From Psychrobacter sp. NG25 (GTDB taxonomy: Bacteria > Pseudomonadota > Gammaproteobacteria > Pseudomonadales > Moraxellaceae): a stretch of 64,000 bases of DNA. The position numbers were made by a program, and so were the translations under genes. Within the stretch, counting starts at the first letter, position 1, and every line of letters begins with the position of its first letter. The DNA lies in assembly GCF_015234355.1 (NCBI RefSeq), contig NZ_JADGMV010000002.1, positions 310,001-374,000 of the forward strand, read 5' to 3'. Of the stretch, positions 28,575 to 38,193 are shown piece after piece. Under the pieces are notes generated by a model. That model ran no database searches. It was not told the DNA's origin and saw only the letters and a program-made list of their open reading frames with translations.

Positions 28575-29837
28575 TTATAACTGCGCTTGAAGTTGTGCTA
28601 AACGTTCATATAAACGCTGAGTATTTGCATCAATCACTGAGCCCGTCTGATGAAAGACATCAAGATACACCTCAGTATTTACACTCTCCTGACAAGGTCT
28701 GAACTCCACGCCAATCAAAAACAAATCATCCATCACTGGATCTTGTATTTGGGCATTGAGATCTGACAATAAATCCTGATAAGAGAGGCGCACATTATCT
28801 GCACTCAACGGACTGCTATCATCTTGCGCATAAAACACCATAAGATAATGGCGTCCAAATACATGATAAGAATGCTCATGTCTAACATAGCCATTCCAGC
28901 GAGAGTCTTGATCAATGGTTCTATATGCTAAGATTTTTTCTACTAAACAAGCATAGGTGTACATCGACTCATCTGCCAAAATATCAACCTGCTCCTTTGC
29001 CAATGGCTGACCTGTTTCATGATAGCGCTCAATCAAACTGTTGAATAGTTTGTACCACATCCGAGTGTTTTTCTGAACCTCAGCCATCAAGGCATTGGCA
29101 AACACTTCTTGATTAGGTTCTGTGGCCTTAAGCAAACGTACTTCTATTTGATCGATTAGTTCACCCTCAAGCAACTGCTCTTGAACCCTGATCGCTCTTT
29201 TATGAAAGTCAGGAGACTGTAAAAACTGTGTTAGCAGTGTCGATTCGTTTTGAAACGACTCAAAACCTGTTAACTGACCACGATGAAAGTCTAGGAAAGC
29301 CGTCAAATCACTTGGGGTGATTAACTGATTGAGGATATCAGAGAAGTTTTGATGACTAAATACTTGTAATACACTTTGCTCATCGTCCAAGTCTAAAACA
29401 CAGTCTTCAGCAAAAAACTGACTGCCATATTCGTAACCAACCGTATAAGAGGATGATCCCGATTTATCGTCTTGATGATTGATAGAGAGTGAGGTTAAGC
29501 CAACAAAATAAACGGCTTTGCCATCTTTCGAGATACTGCCATCAGCCATCAACTTATCGTTTTTTTGATAAAGCTGAGTGTGACGTTTGATTAATTGATT
29601 AACAACTTCTTTCCTCCACTCACGAACTTGGGCGCTATCTACTTCTTGCTTATTCGCTTGCATCACAACATTATTAACAATCAGATAAATAGTCGCGCCA
29701 GAAAACTCAAAAACAAAATCGTAACCCTGAAAATTATCAGAATCAGCGATTTTATCATCAGGTAATTCGTACAAAGATAGGAAACATTGCTGAATCATTT
29801 TTTGCCAAAGCGAAGGTAATGCTTGCTGAATATCCAT
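28575..29837 (-). CDS. Protein of unknown function (420 residues)
   Basis: I do not recognise this protein. The start ATG is preceded by GGGACG, a fair ribosome binding site, and the reading frame is intact. The sequence is acidic, with no signal peptide, membrane segment, cysteine cluster or nucleotide-binding motif. An N-terminal part (about 1-165) alternates hydrophobic strands (FVFEFSGATIYLIVNN, AVYFVGLTSLSIN); the middle (about 165-320) looks helical and charged; the C-terminal part contains HEHSYHVFGRHYLMVFYAQ and LFLIGVEFRPCQESVNTEVYLDVFHQ, again strand-like, before a short helix. It lies between dnaX (69 bp away) and lysS (116 bp) on the same strand, with a terminator-like hairpin upstream. 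It is probably cytoplasmic; function unknown. Confidence 0.75.
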   Translation of the reverse strand: MDIQQALPSLWQKMIQQCFLSLYELPDDKIADSDNFQGYDFVFEFSGATIYLIVNNVVMQANKQEVDSAQVREWRKEVVNQLIKRHTQLYQKNDKLMADGSISKDGKAVYFVGLTSLSINHQDDKSGSSSYTVGYEYGSQFFAEDCVLDLDDEQSVLQVFSHQNFSDILNQLITPSDLTAFLDFHRGQLTGFESFQNESTLLTQFLQSPDFHKRAIRVQEQLLEGELIDQIEVRLLKATEPNQEVFANALMAEVQKNTRMWYKLFNSLIERYHETGQPLAKEQVDILADESMYTYACLVEKILAYRTIDQDSRWNGYVRHEHSYHVFGRHYLMVFYAQDDSSPLSADNVRLSYQDLLSDLNAQIQDPVMDDLFLIGVEFRPCQESVNTEVYLDVFHQTGSVIDANTQRLYERLAQLQAQL

Positions 29838-29859
29838 AACGTCCCTATAAATGAAATGT

Positions 29860-29910
29860 CATAAAAAAGCTTATACCCATTCTATGTAAATGAGCAAAAG
29901 CTTTTTTATG
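29860..29910 (-). terminator. Terminator-like hairpin after lysS
   Basis: A perfect 13-bp stem CATAAAAAAGCTT/AAGCTTTTTTATG with a 25-base loop lies 44 bp past the lysS stop codon and ahead of the unknown 420-residue gene. The T run is part of the stem. It could end the lysS transcript or only weaken it. Confidence 0.6.
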
Positions 29911-29953
29911 TTCAATTGAGTATCAGTATGGATTTATAGCAAGCAAATCCACT

Positions 29954-31501
29954 TTAACCTTCGTGCTTGCGGCGCATGTGTGGGAACAAAATCACATCAC
30001 GGATACTGGCAGAGTCAGTCAATAGCATTACTAAACGGTCAATACCAATACCTTCGCCCGCTGTTGGTGGCAAGCCGTAAGATAAGGCTTCAATGTATTC
30101 TTCATCAAAGTGCATAGCTTCATCATCGCCCGCGTCTTTTTCAGCAACCTGACCACGGAAGCGCTCAGCTTGATCAGCAGGGTCATTAAGCTCACTAAAG
30201 CCGTTGGCCAGTTCACGACCACCGACAAACAATTCAAAACGATCAGTAATCTCAGGATTATCATCACTACGGCGCGCTAGTGGTGAGGTCTCAGCTGGAT
30301 ACTCAGTGATAAACGTTGGTTGGCGTAATTGATGCTCAGCAGTTTCTTCAAAGATAATCGTTTGCAATTTACCCACACCAAAACCGTCTTTTACTTGCTG
30401 TTTAAGTACAGTCGAAGCATATTCTGCTAGATACTCGCGATCGTTGATGCGCGCCATATCGAGGTTTTCTGCATATTTTGCAATTGCATTAGACATAGAC
30501 AGACGTTCAAACGGTGCTTTTAGGCTAATAGCTTCTTCTTGATAGGTGATTTCAGTGGTATCTAATATATCCAATGCCAATTCGTTAAATAAACGCTCAG
30601 TCAAATCCATCAAATCATGATAATCAGCATAAGCCTGATAAAACTCAATCATGGTGAATTCAGGATTGTGGCGAGTAGAGACACCTTCGTTACGGAAGCT
30701 ACGGTTAATCTCAAATACTCTCTCAAAACCACCAACAACCAGACGCTTTAAGTAAAGCTCAGGCGCAATACGCAGATACAGTGGCATATCTAACGCATTA
30801 TGATGAGTCTCAAATGGACGCGCAACAGCACCGCCCGGAATAGGATGCATCATTGGCGTTTCAACTTCCATGAAGCGCTCATTCAACATAAACTTGCGGA
30901 TACCGCTAACGACCTGACTACGAATCATGAACGTATCACGAGTCGTCTCATTGGTCATCAAATCAAGGTGGCGATTACGATAGCGGGCTTCTACGTCAGC
31001 TAAACCATGAAACTTGTTTGGCATTGGACGCAATGCTTTAGTAAGAAGGTTGAACTCCTCAATATGTACGTATAAATCACCCTTACCTGAGCGACCGATG
31101 TAGCCAGAGATACCAACGATGTCACCCAAATCTAATGATTTGATAGAAGCAAGTGTTTCTGGTTCTAACTCTTTACGTGCAACATACAGCTGGATGCGAC
31201 CCGTCATGTCTTGAATGACAATAAATGAGCCACGATTGAGCATCACACGCCCTGCAACATTAACCTGAGTCTTGTCGCCATTCGCGGCTTTTTCTTCAAT
31301 CTCTTGCTTAGAGATGCCATCAAAATCAGCTTGTAAGTCTTTAGCATAATCAGTGCGCTTAAACTGATTGGGATAAGGCTGTTTACCAGAAGCCGTAATA
31401 TCATCTAATTTGGCCTGTAATTGAGCAATCAGCTCATTGGCTTCTTCTAGTGTTGGGGCTTGTTCTTCTTGGGCTTGATTATTCTGGTTTTGCTTTGACA
31501 T
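29954..31501 (-). CDS. lysS: Lysyl-tRNA synthetase, class II
   Basis: The 515-residue enzyme charges tRNA-Lys. It has an N-terminal OB-fold anticodon-binding domain ([22 protein letters not shown] read as consecutive blocks, about 80-105) and the class II catalytic core: motif 1 around [21 protein letters not shown], motif 2 [21 protein letters not shown], and motif 3 [18 protein letters not shown] near the C-terminus. An N-terminal extension of about 50 residues rich in Gln and Glu is common in gammaproteobacterial LysS. The start follows TTGAGAG. It is downstream of prfA on the same strand with a 192-bp gap, so may be read from its own promoter. No T-box was seen. Confidence 0.96.
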   Translation of the reverse strand: MSKQNQNNQAQEEQAPTLEEANELIAQLQAKLDDITASGKQPYPNQFKRTDYAKDLQADFDGISKQEIEEKAANGDKTQVNVAGRVMLNRGSFIVIQDMTGRIQLYVARKELEPETLASIKSLDLGDIVGISGYIGRSGKGDLYVHIEEFNLLTKALRPMPNKFHGLADVEARYRNRHLDLMTNETTRDTFMIRSQVVSGIRKFMLNERFMEVETPMMHPIPGGAVARPFETHHNALDMPLYLRIAPELYLKRLVVGGFERVFEINRSFRNEGVSTRHNPEFTMIEFYQAYADYHDLMDLTERLFNELALDILDTTEITYQEEAISLKAPFERLSMSNAIAKYAENLDMARINDREYLAEYASTVLKQQVKDGFGVGKLQTIIFEETAEHQLRQPTFITEYPAETSPLARRSDDNPEITDRFELFVGGRELANGFSELNDPADQAERFRGQVAEKDAGDDEAMHFDEEYIEALSYGLPPTAGEGIGIDRLVMLLTDSASIRDVILFPHMRRKHEG

Positions 31502-31597
31502 AACACTCTCAAATTTTGATAAGTTAAATTGTAGATTTGAAAAATTATATGGTTAATCTATACACCACAACCCTCTTGCTACACTGCTTTGAATAGT

Positions 31598-31626
31598 CTG
31601 ACGATAACCACAAGGTTTATCGTCAG
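31598..31626 (-). terminator. Hairpin in the prfA-lysS gap (possible terminator)
   Basis: A perfect 10-bp inverted repeat CTGACGATAA/TTATCGTCAG with a 9-base loop lies between prfA and lysS. There is no T run after it on either strand, so it may be a transcript-stabilising or processing stem rather than a terminator. Confidence 0.35.
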
Positions 31627-31693
31627 CAGCATAGGTTTCAATTAAGTTTTGACTACTGACTTTATGGTTATCGCTTTACTTACTACTAAAGTC

Positions 31694-32788
31694 CTATTGA
31701 TCACCGCCGCCGATACTCGCCATTAGATCTGCTTGATGCTCACGTAACAATGCATCAAGAATCTCATCCAAGTCGCCTTCCATAATAGAGTCGAGCTTGT
31801 ACAAAGTAAGGTTGATACGGTGATCAGTCATGCGACCTTGTGGAAAATTATAGGTACGGATACGCTCTGAGCGATCACCACTACCAACCAAGTCACGACG
31901 TATGGAGTCAGCCACATCAACCTGCGCTTGCACTTTGGCTTGTTGGATTTTTGAGACCAGCATCTTCATAGCATGCGCACGGTTTTTGTGCTGGCTACGC
32001 TCTTGCTGACACTCTACCACGGTACCCGTTGGAATGTGGGTTAAACGTACAGCTGAGTCAGTCGTGTTAACGTGCTGACCACCAGCACCACTTGAGCGGA
32101 AAGTATCCATTTTTATGTCAGCAGGATTGATATCGACGGTATCATCAATCTCAACTTCTGGCATGACCGCAACCGTACAAGCTGACGTGTGAACACGACC
32201 TTGGCTCTCGGTTTCAGGGACACGCTGTACGCGGTGAGCGCCTGATTCAAACTTTAGGCGACCATATACACTATTGCCGGATACACGCGTGATGATTTCT
32301 TTATAACCGCCATGCTCACCCTCATTGGCTGACAGCACTTCCACCGTCCAACCTTGAGTTTGAGCGTACTTTTGATACATACGAAACAAATCACCAGAGA
32401 AAATCGCTGCTTCATCACCGCCTGTACCAGCTCGAATCTCCAAAAATGCTGGTACTTTGTCATTAGGGTCTTTTGGTAGCATCATGACATTGAGTGCTTC
32501 TTCCATCTCTACGATGGTATCACGCGCGCTATCAATCTCTTCTTGCATCATCTCTTTCATGTCAGGATCTGAAGCATCGGCCAGCATAGCTTCTGCATCG
32601 GCCTGATCCGTTTCTGCACCTACATAGTTCTGCCATAAAGTAGTGATATCCATCAAGTCGCTGTGCTCGACAGACAATTCACGGAATTTATTATTATCGC
32701 TGATGACACTAGGGTCTGATAATAAGGCGGTGACCTCTTCATAACGGTCTACCATCTGGTCTAAACGCAGGCGTAAGGATTCTTTCAT
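31694..32788 (-). CDS. prfA: Peptide chain release factor 1
   Basis: The 364-residue factor ends translation at UAA and UAG codons. The catalytic GGQ is at residues 236-238 in [18 protein letters not shown], and a PxT-type codon-recognition region is expected in domain 2, within [20 protein letters not shown] (the PET tripeptide here, standard for RF1 of proteobacteria). [13 protein letters not shown], the other family signature, is at about 115-127. Length is that of E. coli RF1 (360). Often prfA is beside hemA or prmC; neither is present here. The ribosome binding site is poor, but the N-terminus [12 protein letters not shown] matches the family. Confidence 0.96.
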   Translation of the reverse strand: MKESLRLRLDQMVDRYEEVTALLSDPSVISDNNKFRELSVEHSDLMDITTLWQNYVGAETDQADAEAMLADASDPDMKEMMQEEIDSARDTIVEMEEALNVMMLPKDPNDKVPAFLEIRAGTGGDEAAIFSGDLFRMYQKYAQTQGWTVEVLSANEGEHGGYKEIITRVSGNSVYGRLKFESGAHRVQRVPETESQGRVHTSACTVAVMPEVEIDDTVDINPADIKMDTFRSSGAGGQHVNTTDSAVRLTHIPTGTVVECQQERSQHKNRAHAMKMLVSKIQQAKVQAQVDVADSIRRDLVGSGDRSERIRTYNFPQGRMTDHRINLTLYKLDSIMEGDLDEILDALLREHQADLMASIGGGDQ

Positions 32789-32990
32789 AAAAGGACTTTT
32801 AATTGGATAAGAGGAATAAGAGAGTAATTATAGCAAATTTTTCACTGTAAATTAAAACCTCTGAGTAATCTTGTCGTTATTCTAAGCAATCTAGCCATTA
32901 TTTTGCTAAACATCTTCACTTATTCCGTAATACCATCACTTTGTACCGTTATTCAAGTTTTGTAAGACGTATATCAAAAAATTTGGACAA

Positions 32991-33022
32991 AAAAATAGCC
33001 AAGATTGCTCTTAGCTATTTTT
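32991..33022 (-). terminator. Terminator of the FabH-like gene
   Basis: The 14-base arms AAAAATAGCCAAGA and TCTTAGCTATTTTT, with loop TTGC, pair fully in minus-strand RNA if one G-U is counted. It lies 30 bp beyond the stop codon of the ketosynthase gene on the minus strand. Confidence 0.85.
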
Positions 33023-33051
33023 ATCGTCACAACAGATATCTAATGACAGTA

Positions 33052-34197
33052 TTAAACCTTACGAACTAATACCGAACCAATCGAGTAACCAGCACCGAAT
33101 GAGCAAATAACACCCAGATCACCTGACGCTAGTTTATCTTTGTATCGATGGAATACAATCATTGGACTGGCTGAACTGGTATTGGCAAACTCAGCGATGA
33201 CGCTTGGCACGATGGCTTTATCTGCTTCTTTACCGACGACCGTACGTAAAATCAAGTCCAGCATATTAGCATTGGCTTGGTGCAGCCACATCATCTTCAC
33301 ATCACTGGCTTGCAATTCATTCTCAGTCAAATGCTCAGTGATAATCTCTGATACTTTTGGACAGACTTCACGGAATACTTTACGACCGTTTTGCAAAAAT
33401 AGCTTGTCAGTTACTGGTGCTTTGATATCTGGGTACATTTCAGTTTGTGCGGCTAAATACTCTGAGCGATCCATAAAGCCGTATTCGTTTTTGATGTTGG
33501 TCGAAAACTGTGTAAATAGCTTAGAGTTCAGAATCTCGTAGCCTTTTGGCGTGTCAAGATCTTCAACGATAGACGCGGTCGCTACATCACCAAAGATGAA
33601 ATGGCTGTCACGGTTACGCCAGTTAAGATGCGCTGAGGTAATCTCAACGTTGACCACAGCAATACGCTTGGCCAGACCAGAAACGATAGAACCATGCGCT
33701 TGTGATAGACCAAACGTCGCTGCACTACATGCGACATTCATATCATAAGCAAAACCGCCAATCATACCAATCTCGTTTTGAATCTCGATGGCGACTGCTG
33801 GGTAAGTACGCTGAAAGTTCGAGCACGCAAGGATAATACCATCCAAGTCATTGGCTTCTAATCCAGCATCCGCTAATGCATCTCTTAACGCAGCGGCGCC
33901 CATTTCTGCCATAACAGACAGCTCTTCACCCAAATTGCGATAGGCAATCACTGGTGCCATGATTTCAGGGTTTAGAATACCGTCTTTTTCCATCACATAA
34001 CGTGATTTGATGCCAGACACTTTTTCGATAAATGCGGCTGATGAAGGCTCAAGCGCCTTAACCGTCTCTGCAGCTATCTCTTCAGCATGCTCTGCATTAT
34101 AATTTTCAACATACTGGTTAAATGATTCTACTAACTCTTCGTTGCTGATGCTATAAGGTGGGATGTATAGGCCTGTGCCTGTGATACAAGTCGTCAT
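33052..34197 (-). CDS. Beta-ketoacyl-ACP synthase III-like enzyme (FabH family)
   Basis: The 381-residue thiolase-fold enzyme has the FabH triad: Cys157 in NVACSAATFG, His306 in LHQANANM and Asn339 in FANTSSAS. FabH starts fatty acid synthesis by condensing acetyl-CoA with malonyl-ACP. The protein is longer than standard FabH (about 320), with an insertion of about 30 residues near the N-terminus (rich in Glu and Ala, about 30-55) and another in the middle. Relatives in Pseudomonas and Acinetobacter often replace or supplement FabH and may prefer longer acyl-CoA. No other fab gene is adjacent; fabI is 18 kb away. The start has AAGGAAG seven bases upstream, and a strong terminator follows, so it is a single-gene unit. 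Confidence 0.87.
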   Translation of the reverse strand: MTTCITGTGLYIPPYSISNEELVESFNQYVENYNAEHAEEIAAETVKALEPSSAAFIEKVSGIKSRYVMEKDGILNPEIMAPVIAYRNLGEELSVMAEMGAAALRDALADAGLEANDLDGIILACSNFQRTYPAVAIEIQNEIGMIGGFAYDMNVACSAATFGLSQAHGSIVSGLAKRIAVVNVEITSAHLNWRNRDSHFIFGDVATASIVEDLDTPKGYEILNSKLFTQFSTNIKNEYGFMDRSEYLAAQTEMYPDIKAPVTDKLFLQNGRKVFREVCPKVSEIITEHLTENELQASDVKMMWLHQANANMLDLILRTVVGKEADKAIVPSVIAEFANTSSASPMIVFHRYKDKLASGDLGVICSFGAGYSIGSVLVRKV

Positions 34198-34405
34198 GAT
34201 AAGCTTCCTTGTCTACTACTATAGTGCTTAAAATAAGCATAAAGGTTGAAAAATAATAGTCATTTACTTTCGGTGAATGACTGTAAACTTAAAATCAGTG
34301 GCTTTATTATGCCTGATTATTATAATTTTTCTAATACTTTGTTACAAATAACCTGTTTGTTGCGAAAAACAAGCAAAGATTGCCAGAATTTTGCAGCAGC
34401 TACGC

Positions 34406-34411
34406 TATAAT
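34406..34411 (+). promoter_or_regulatory. Candidate -10 box for pnuC
   Basis: A perfect TATAAT lies 65 bp before the pnuC start. No -35 box at the standard 16-18 spacing was found (TTGCCA is 20 bases upstream), so the assignment is tentative. Confidence 0.4.
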
Positions 34412-34475
34412 TGGCGCTATTTATTATGTTGAACTCACTAAAAGTACATATAAACGCTAATATTTGGAAATGCTA

Positions 34476-35243
34476 ATGGCAGAACTTCTCAACTGGTTAT
34501 TTGGGCAATACGCTGACTACACCACTTTATTCATTGTTCTCGAATTGATTGCTGTCGTTTTTGGCGTAGCAAGTGTCCTTCTGGCCAGCAAAACCAATGT
34601 GCTGGTATTTCCTATTGGACTGGTAAGTACCGCTATATTTGTTTACTTATTGTGGAAATGGCAGCTATTCGGCGATATGTTCATCAATGCCTATTACAGT
34701 ATTATGAGCATCTATGGATGGATTAACTGGTCAAAAAACAAAGACAACAAGAAACAGCAAGAACAATTGACTCCCACCACTAGCCAGCAGCAAAATAGGC
34801 CGTTAAAAGACAGTGATGTTCAGAGTAGCATTCAAGTTGAACGCTTGAACACGAAAGATGTACCTATATTAATCACGCTAGCCACAGCAACTGTTGTCTT
34901 TGTCGCTACCGTTTATTACTTCCGCCCAGTGATTAATAATGGCTTTAGCTTCGACGGTGCCGTCCTCGGTCTGCATTTATTTACTTGGGTCGACTATACT
35001 GACATGCTCACCACTGCGCTGTTTTTGATGGCGATGTGGCTCATGGCAAGACGTAAAATTGAGCACTGGTTACTATGGATCGTCGCCGATGCTATCTCTG
35101 TGCCTTTATACTTCTATAAAGGTTTTACCTTTACCGCACTACAGTATGTGGTTTTCACCCTCATCGCAATCTGGGCTTATTATGAATGGCAACGACGCTA
35201 TCGTACACAACATCGCAGACAACCTCAGACAGCGTACGCCTAA
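34476..35243 (+). CDS. pnuC: Nicotinamide riboside / NMN transporter PnuC
   Basis: This 255-residue inner membrane protein belongs to the PnuC family of nicotinamide riboside uptake facilitators. It has about seven hydrophobic segments: an N-terminal group with FIVLELIAVVFGVASVLLAS and the conserved NVLVFPIGLVSTAIFVYLLWKWQLFGDMFIN blocks, then YSIMSIYGWINW, a cytoplasmic Gln/Asn-rich loop of about 40 residues (105-145) not usual in the family, and a C-terminal group ending WIVADAISVPLYFYKG. Start at 34476 fits GGAAA six bases upstream; in-frame starts at 34464 and 34470 are less well placed. The kinase gene that traps the imported riboside overlaps its 3' end by 62 bases. Confidence 0.9.
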   Translation: MAELLNWLFGQYADYTTLFIVLELIAVVFGVASVLLASKTNVLVFPIGLVSTAIFVYLLWKWQLFGDMFINAYYSIMSIYGWINWSKNKDNKKQQEQLTPTTSQQQNRPLKDSDVQSSIQVERLNTKDVPILITLATATVVFVATVYYFRPVINNGFSFDGAVLGLHLFTWVDYTDMLTTALFLMAMWLMARRKIEHWLLWIVADAISVPLYFYKGFTFTALQYVVFTLIAIWAYYEWQRRYRTQHRRQPQTAYA

Positions 35244-35805
35244 ATCGGTCACTAAAATTGCGGTGTTAGGTGCAGAAAGTACGGGAAAAACTACCTTATG
35301 TCGTGATTTGGCAGCGCATTTTAATAGCCCTTGGGTACCGGAGTATATGCGCACCTACCTACAAGCCAAATGGGACAGTGAGCAACTGACTTGTACGTGG
35401 GATGACTTGCTCCCTATCTCACAGGGTCAGATAGCATTAGAAAATAAACTTGCTAAACAAGCAGCTGAAATAGCAGCTGAAACATCACAAGGCAACCATT
35501 ATCTATTTTGTGATACCAGTCTGTTTGAATTAATGGCGTATTCCAACTGGTATTATGACGACTGCCCTACTGCTCTTACTCAGGCCGCATTGACGCATCA
35601 TTATGACTTAATCCTATTAACCGAAGTGGATATCCCGTGGGTCGCTGACGATTTACGAGATAGCCCACACCAGCGTGATGAGATCAGTGCATATTTTGCA
35701 AGCCAACTGACCCATCATCAAAAGCGGTTTTATCGTATCGGTGGTAATAGAGAGCAACGAGTGCAACAAGTGGCTAAACAGCTTGCTCAAATGCATCAAA
35801 ACTAA
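35182..35805 (+). CDS. NadR-type ribosylnicotinamide kinase (AAA P-loop protein)
   Basis: The 207-residue protein matches the C-terminal kinase domain of NadR. It has a P-loop GAESTGKTTL (residues 30-39), then WVPEYMRTYL and LLPISQGQIALEN, both family blocks for substrate binding, LFCDTSLFELM, and the late VDIPWVADDLRDSPHQRDE lid-type segment. It lacks the helix-turn-helix repressor and NMN adenylyltransferase domains of enterobacterial NadR, so it should only phosphorylate nicotinamide riboside to NMN. The start ATG lies inside pnuC (62-base overlap, different frame), a sign of tight coupling; phosphorylation would trap substrate entering through PnuC. Later starts within the frame cannot be excluded. 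Confidence 0.88.
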   Translation: MNGNDAIVHNIADNLRQRTPKSVTKIAVLGAESTGKTTLCRDLAAHFNSPWVPEYMRTYLQAKWDSEQLTCTWDDLLPISQGQIALENKLAKQAAEIAAETSQGNHYLFCDTSLFELMAYSNWYYDDCPTALTQAALTHHYDLILLTEVDIPWVADDLRDSPHQRDEISAYFASQLTHHQKRFYRIGGNREQRVQQVAKQLAQMHQN

Positions 35806-35858
35806 CACCATGAATATATGACCTATAGTCTTACTTTTAGGAACCTTAAGAGACATCC

Positions 35859-36383
35859 ATGCTAAAAAATATTGAATACTACTTAGAAAAAACCATATTT
35901 AACAGCCGCTGGATACTAGCGCCTTTTTATTTAGGATTGGTCTTAGGCATTGTTTTATTATTTATCAAATTCATCCAAAAGCTTTGGGGTATGTTTGCAG
36001 ATATTCTTGTCGCTTCTGAAGCAAGCGTAATCGTAGACATACTGGTCCTGGTGGACATCTCATTAGTTGCTAGCTTATTGCTCATCATCATATTCAGTGG
36101 TTACGAAATTTTCGTTTCCAAAATCGATACAAATGATCATGACGATCGACCTAACTGGATGGGCAAAGTAGATTTCTCTGGTTTAAAGCTAAAAGTCATT
36201 GGTGCTATCGTCGCCATTTCTGCAATTGATCTTTTAAAGTCATTTATGGACATCACAAGTGGTATGAGCGAAGGTGATGCAGACAAGCTCATGTGGAAGG
36301 TCATTATTCATATGACATTTGTCCTGTCAGGCTTGCTATTTGCCATTATGGATAAAGTCGTTGGCGATACAAAAAAACACTAG
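35859..36383 (+). CDS. YqhA/UPF0114 family inner membrane protein
   Basis: The 174-residue membrane protein belongs to UPF0114 (TIGR00645), related to E. coli YqhA. The signature N-terminus LEKTIFNSRWILAPFYLGL is present, followed by hydrophobic spans at about 17-37, 55-85, 108-130 and 145-165, and FSGYEIFVSKID after span two. Function is not known. It is 53 bp after the NadR-type kinase gene and might share its transcript. The start has AAGAGA eight bases upstream. Confidence 0.88.
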   Translation: MLKNIEYYLEKTIFNSRWILAPFYLGLVLGIVLLFIKFIQKLWGMFADILVASEASVIVDILVLVDISLVASLLLIIIFSGYEIFVSKIDTNDHDDRPNWMGKVDFSGLKLKVIGAIVAISAIDLLKSFMDITSGMSEGDADKLMWKVIIHMTFVLSGLLFAIMDKVVGDTKKH

Positions 36384-36512
36384 CGCTTATTTTTCCACAT
36401 ACTCTCCACTGTTCTTACATATTTTTTCTTCATCCCTCCTCTATCCTTTTCTTTAAACCTGCTGACTGTTGTATTGACAGTTTTGGACTAAAGATTTATA
36501 TGAGGAGCTCCC

Positions 36513-38096
36513 ATGCAAAAGACATTACTGATTAAATTATCTATCATCGCGGGGCTATGCGTTCTGTTTGCCATTGGTCTCAACATGATTGGCTCGGTCA
36601 TCTATGAGAGGCAAAGTTATTCAGAGTCGGTTATCAGAGAAATCGCTCAACAGCACGTCAACCCACAAGAAGTCATTACGCCATTTATCGCCATTCCTAC
36701 CACGGTCATACCTGAATGTGAGATTGAAGGGTCCGAATCAACCAGTAACTGCGCCGCCCCCTACTCAAAAATTGAAACCGTTTTTGCCAATCAAACCCAA
36801 GCAGTTCAAGATCTTGAGGTAAACACGGACACCTATAAGCGCGGTGTTTATCATGCGACCAGTTATAACGGTGCGCTGAAATTTGACCAAAATTATAATT
36901 TTGATTCGGCCCTTAGTAGCTTAAACGATTCTAACAGCACGAACAGCCAATCATCAAATTTAGTCGATAGCGCTAAAAACCCATTTATCAATAAAATAAA
37001 ACCTGAAAAAACCATCATTCATTGGAATAAAGCCAAATTAATTATTCCTGTATCAGATCTACGCGGTGTAGCGACACTACCGACAGTGACCATTGATAAA
37101 AAATCAATACAAGCAACATATCCACAGACACCTATGCTGAAAGAGCTAACCTATGTAGAGGTGGCAATTCCTCAAAATTTATTGAATCGTCTAGCAAAAC
37201 CTGTTGCTAGCCCGCAGGATAACGAAACATTATCTGGTACAGACTTGACCAATCAGCCATCCGATACCGAAAGTACTCAAGCGATTAGCATCATAGTAGA
37301 CTTACCTTTAGCAGGTATTAGCAATTTAAATACGGTTCCTACTGGGCAGAACTTTAGCCTAACCATGCGCAGTAACTGGCATGCACCCAACTTCATTGGC
37401 AAAGCCCTTCCAAATGCTAAAAAATTCACTACGAAAGGGTTTGAAGCCAATTGGCAGAATCAATATTTAACCGTCACTAACAACCAATATTTATCACATT
37501 GTATCGGTAGCGCCAATAATGAATGTGCTGTTACGAGTCAAGCCAGCCTTGATACTAGCAGTCAGTCGATGTCTCGCAATGACTTGATTGCAGTAGAAGG
37601 TGGCACAATGCCTGATAGTATGCGCCTAAGCAGCTTTGGGGTTAGTTTTGCCGAGCCTAATGATGTATATCTACAGACTCAACGAACCATGAAATATGCG
37701 CTGCTATTAATCTTAGTATCGTTTGGTACCTTCTTCTTATTTGAGGTCATTAAATCCAGCCGTATTCACCCGATTCAATATCTATTAGTCGGTTGTGCGC
37801 TATTTGTCTTTTATGTGTTGTTACTACCGTTGGCTGAGCAGATTGTGTTTTGGAAAGCGTATGCCATTGCGGCTAGTGCCTGTGTCGGACTCATTGGCTG
37901 GTATACCTACTATGTGTTCGGTGGTATAAAACGAGCAGTGATATTTACCATCACACTCGCAGGATTATACGCATCGTTTTTCGGTATTCTTACCACAGAA
38001 GATATGAACTTATTGCTTGGTGCCGTATTCTGCTTTGTACTGCTCGCCTGTGTGATGGTCATGACTCGTAAAATTGACTGGTATAAAGTCGCTTAA
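36513..38096 (+). CDS. creD: Inner membrane protein CreD family
   Basis: The 527-residue protein belongs to the CreD family. It begins with a transmembrane helix (about 7-27) and a conserved ERQSYSESVIREIAQQ segment, then a long periplasmic domain (about 30-390) with several strand-like repeats, and ends with about five membrane spans; the last, LLGAVFCFVLLACVMVMTRKIDWY, is the family signature. In Enterobacteriaceae creD is controlled by the CreBC two-component system and relates to envelope integrity and beta-lactam response. No creB or creC is nearby, so here it is an orphan. An insertion rich in Ser and Asn (about 135-165) and another (about 235-260) look disordered. The start has GAGGAG with good spacing. 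Confidence 0.9.
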   Translation: MQKTLLIKLSIIAGLCVLFAIGLNMIGSVIYERQSYSESVIREIAQQHVNPQEVITPFIAIPTTVIPECEIEGSESTSNCAAPYSKIETVFANQTQAVQDLEVNTDTYKRGVYHATSYNGALKFDQNYNFDSALSSLNDSNSTNSQSSNLVDSAKNPFINKIKPEKTIIHWNKAKLIIPVSDLRGVATLPTVTIDKKSIQATYPQTPMLKELTYVEVAIPQNLLNRLAKPVASPQDNETLSGTDLTNQPSDTESTQAISIIVDLPLAGISNLNTVPTGQNFSLTMRSNWHAPNFIGKALPNAKKFTTKGFEANWQNQYLTVTNNQYLSHCIGSANNECAVTSQASLDTSSQSMSRNDLIAVEGGTMPDSMRLSSFGVSFAEPNDVYLQTQRTMKYALLLILVSFGTFFLFEVIKSSRIHPIQYLLVGCALFVFYVLLLPLAEQIVFWKAYAIAASACVGLIGWYTYYVFGGIKRAVIFTITLAGLYASFFGILTTEDMNLLLGAVFCFVLLACVMVMTRKIDWYKVA

Positions 38097-38137
38097 GTTC
38101 ATCAAAATATCTAGAAAGGATGACACTTTAAATAATT

Positions 38138-38183
38138 GGGCTGTTCCCGTCTGCATAATAGAACTGCATAAGGAGAACAGCCC
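38138..38183. terminator. Hairpin between convergent creD and ycaP-like genes
   Basis: The 9-bp perfect arms GGGCTGTTC and GAACAGCCC enclose 28 bases and lie between two convergent genes. No good T run follows, so it is a weak candidate. Confidence 0.45.
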
Positions 38184-38193
38184 AAGCATTTTC

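Noticed and set aside
36474-36502. TTGACA-N17-TATATG promoter-like pair before creD
   Set aside because: Spacing is ideal, but transcription would begin at about the ribosome binding site or the start codon, contradicting the good GAGGAG site; possible chance match.
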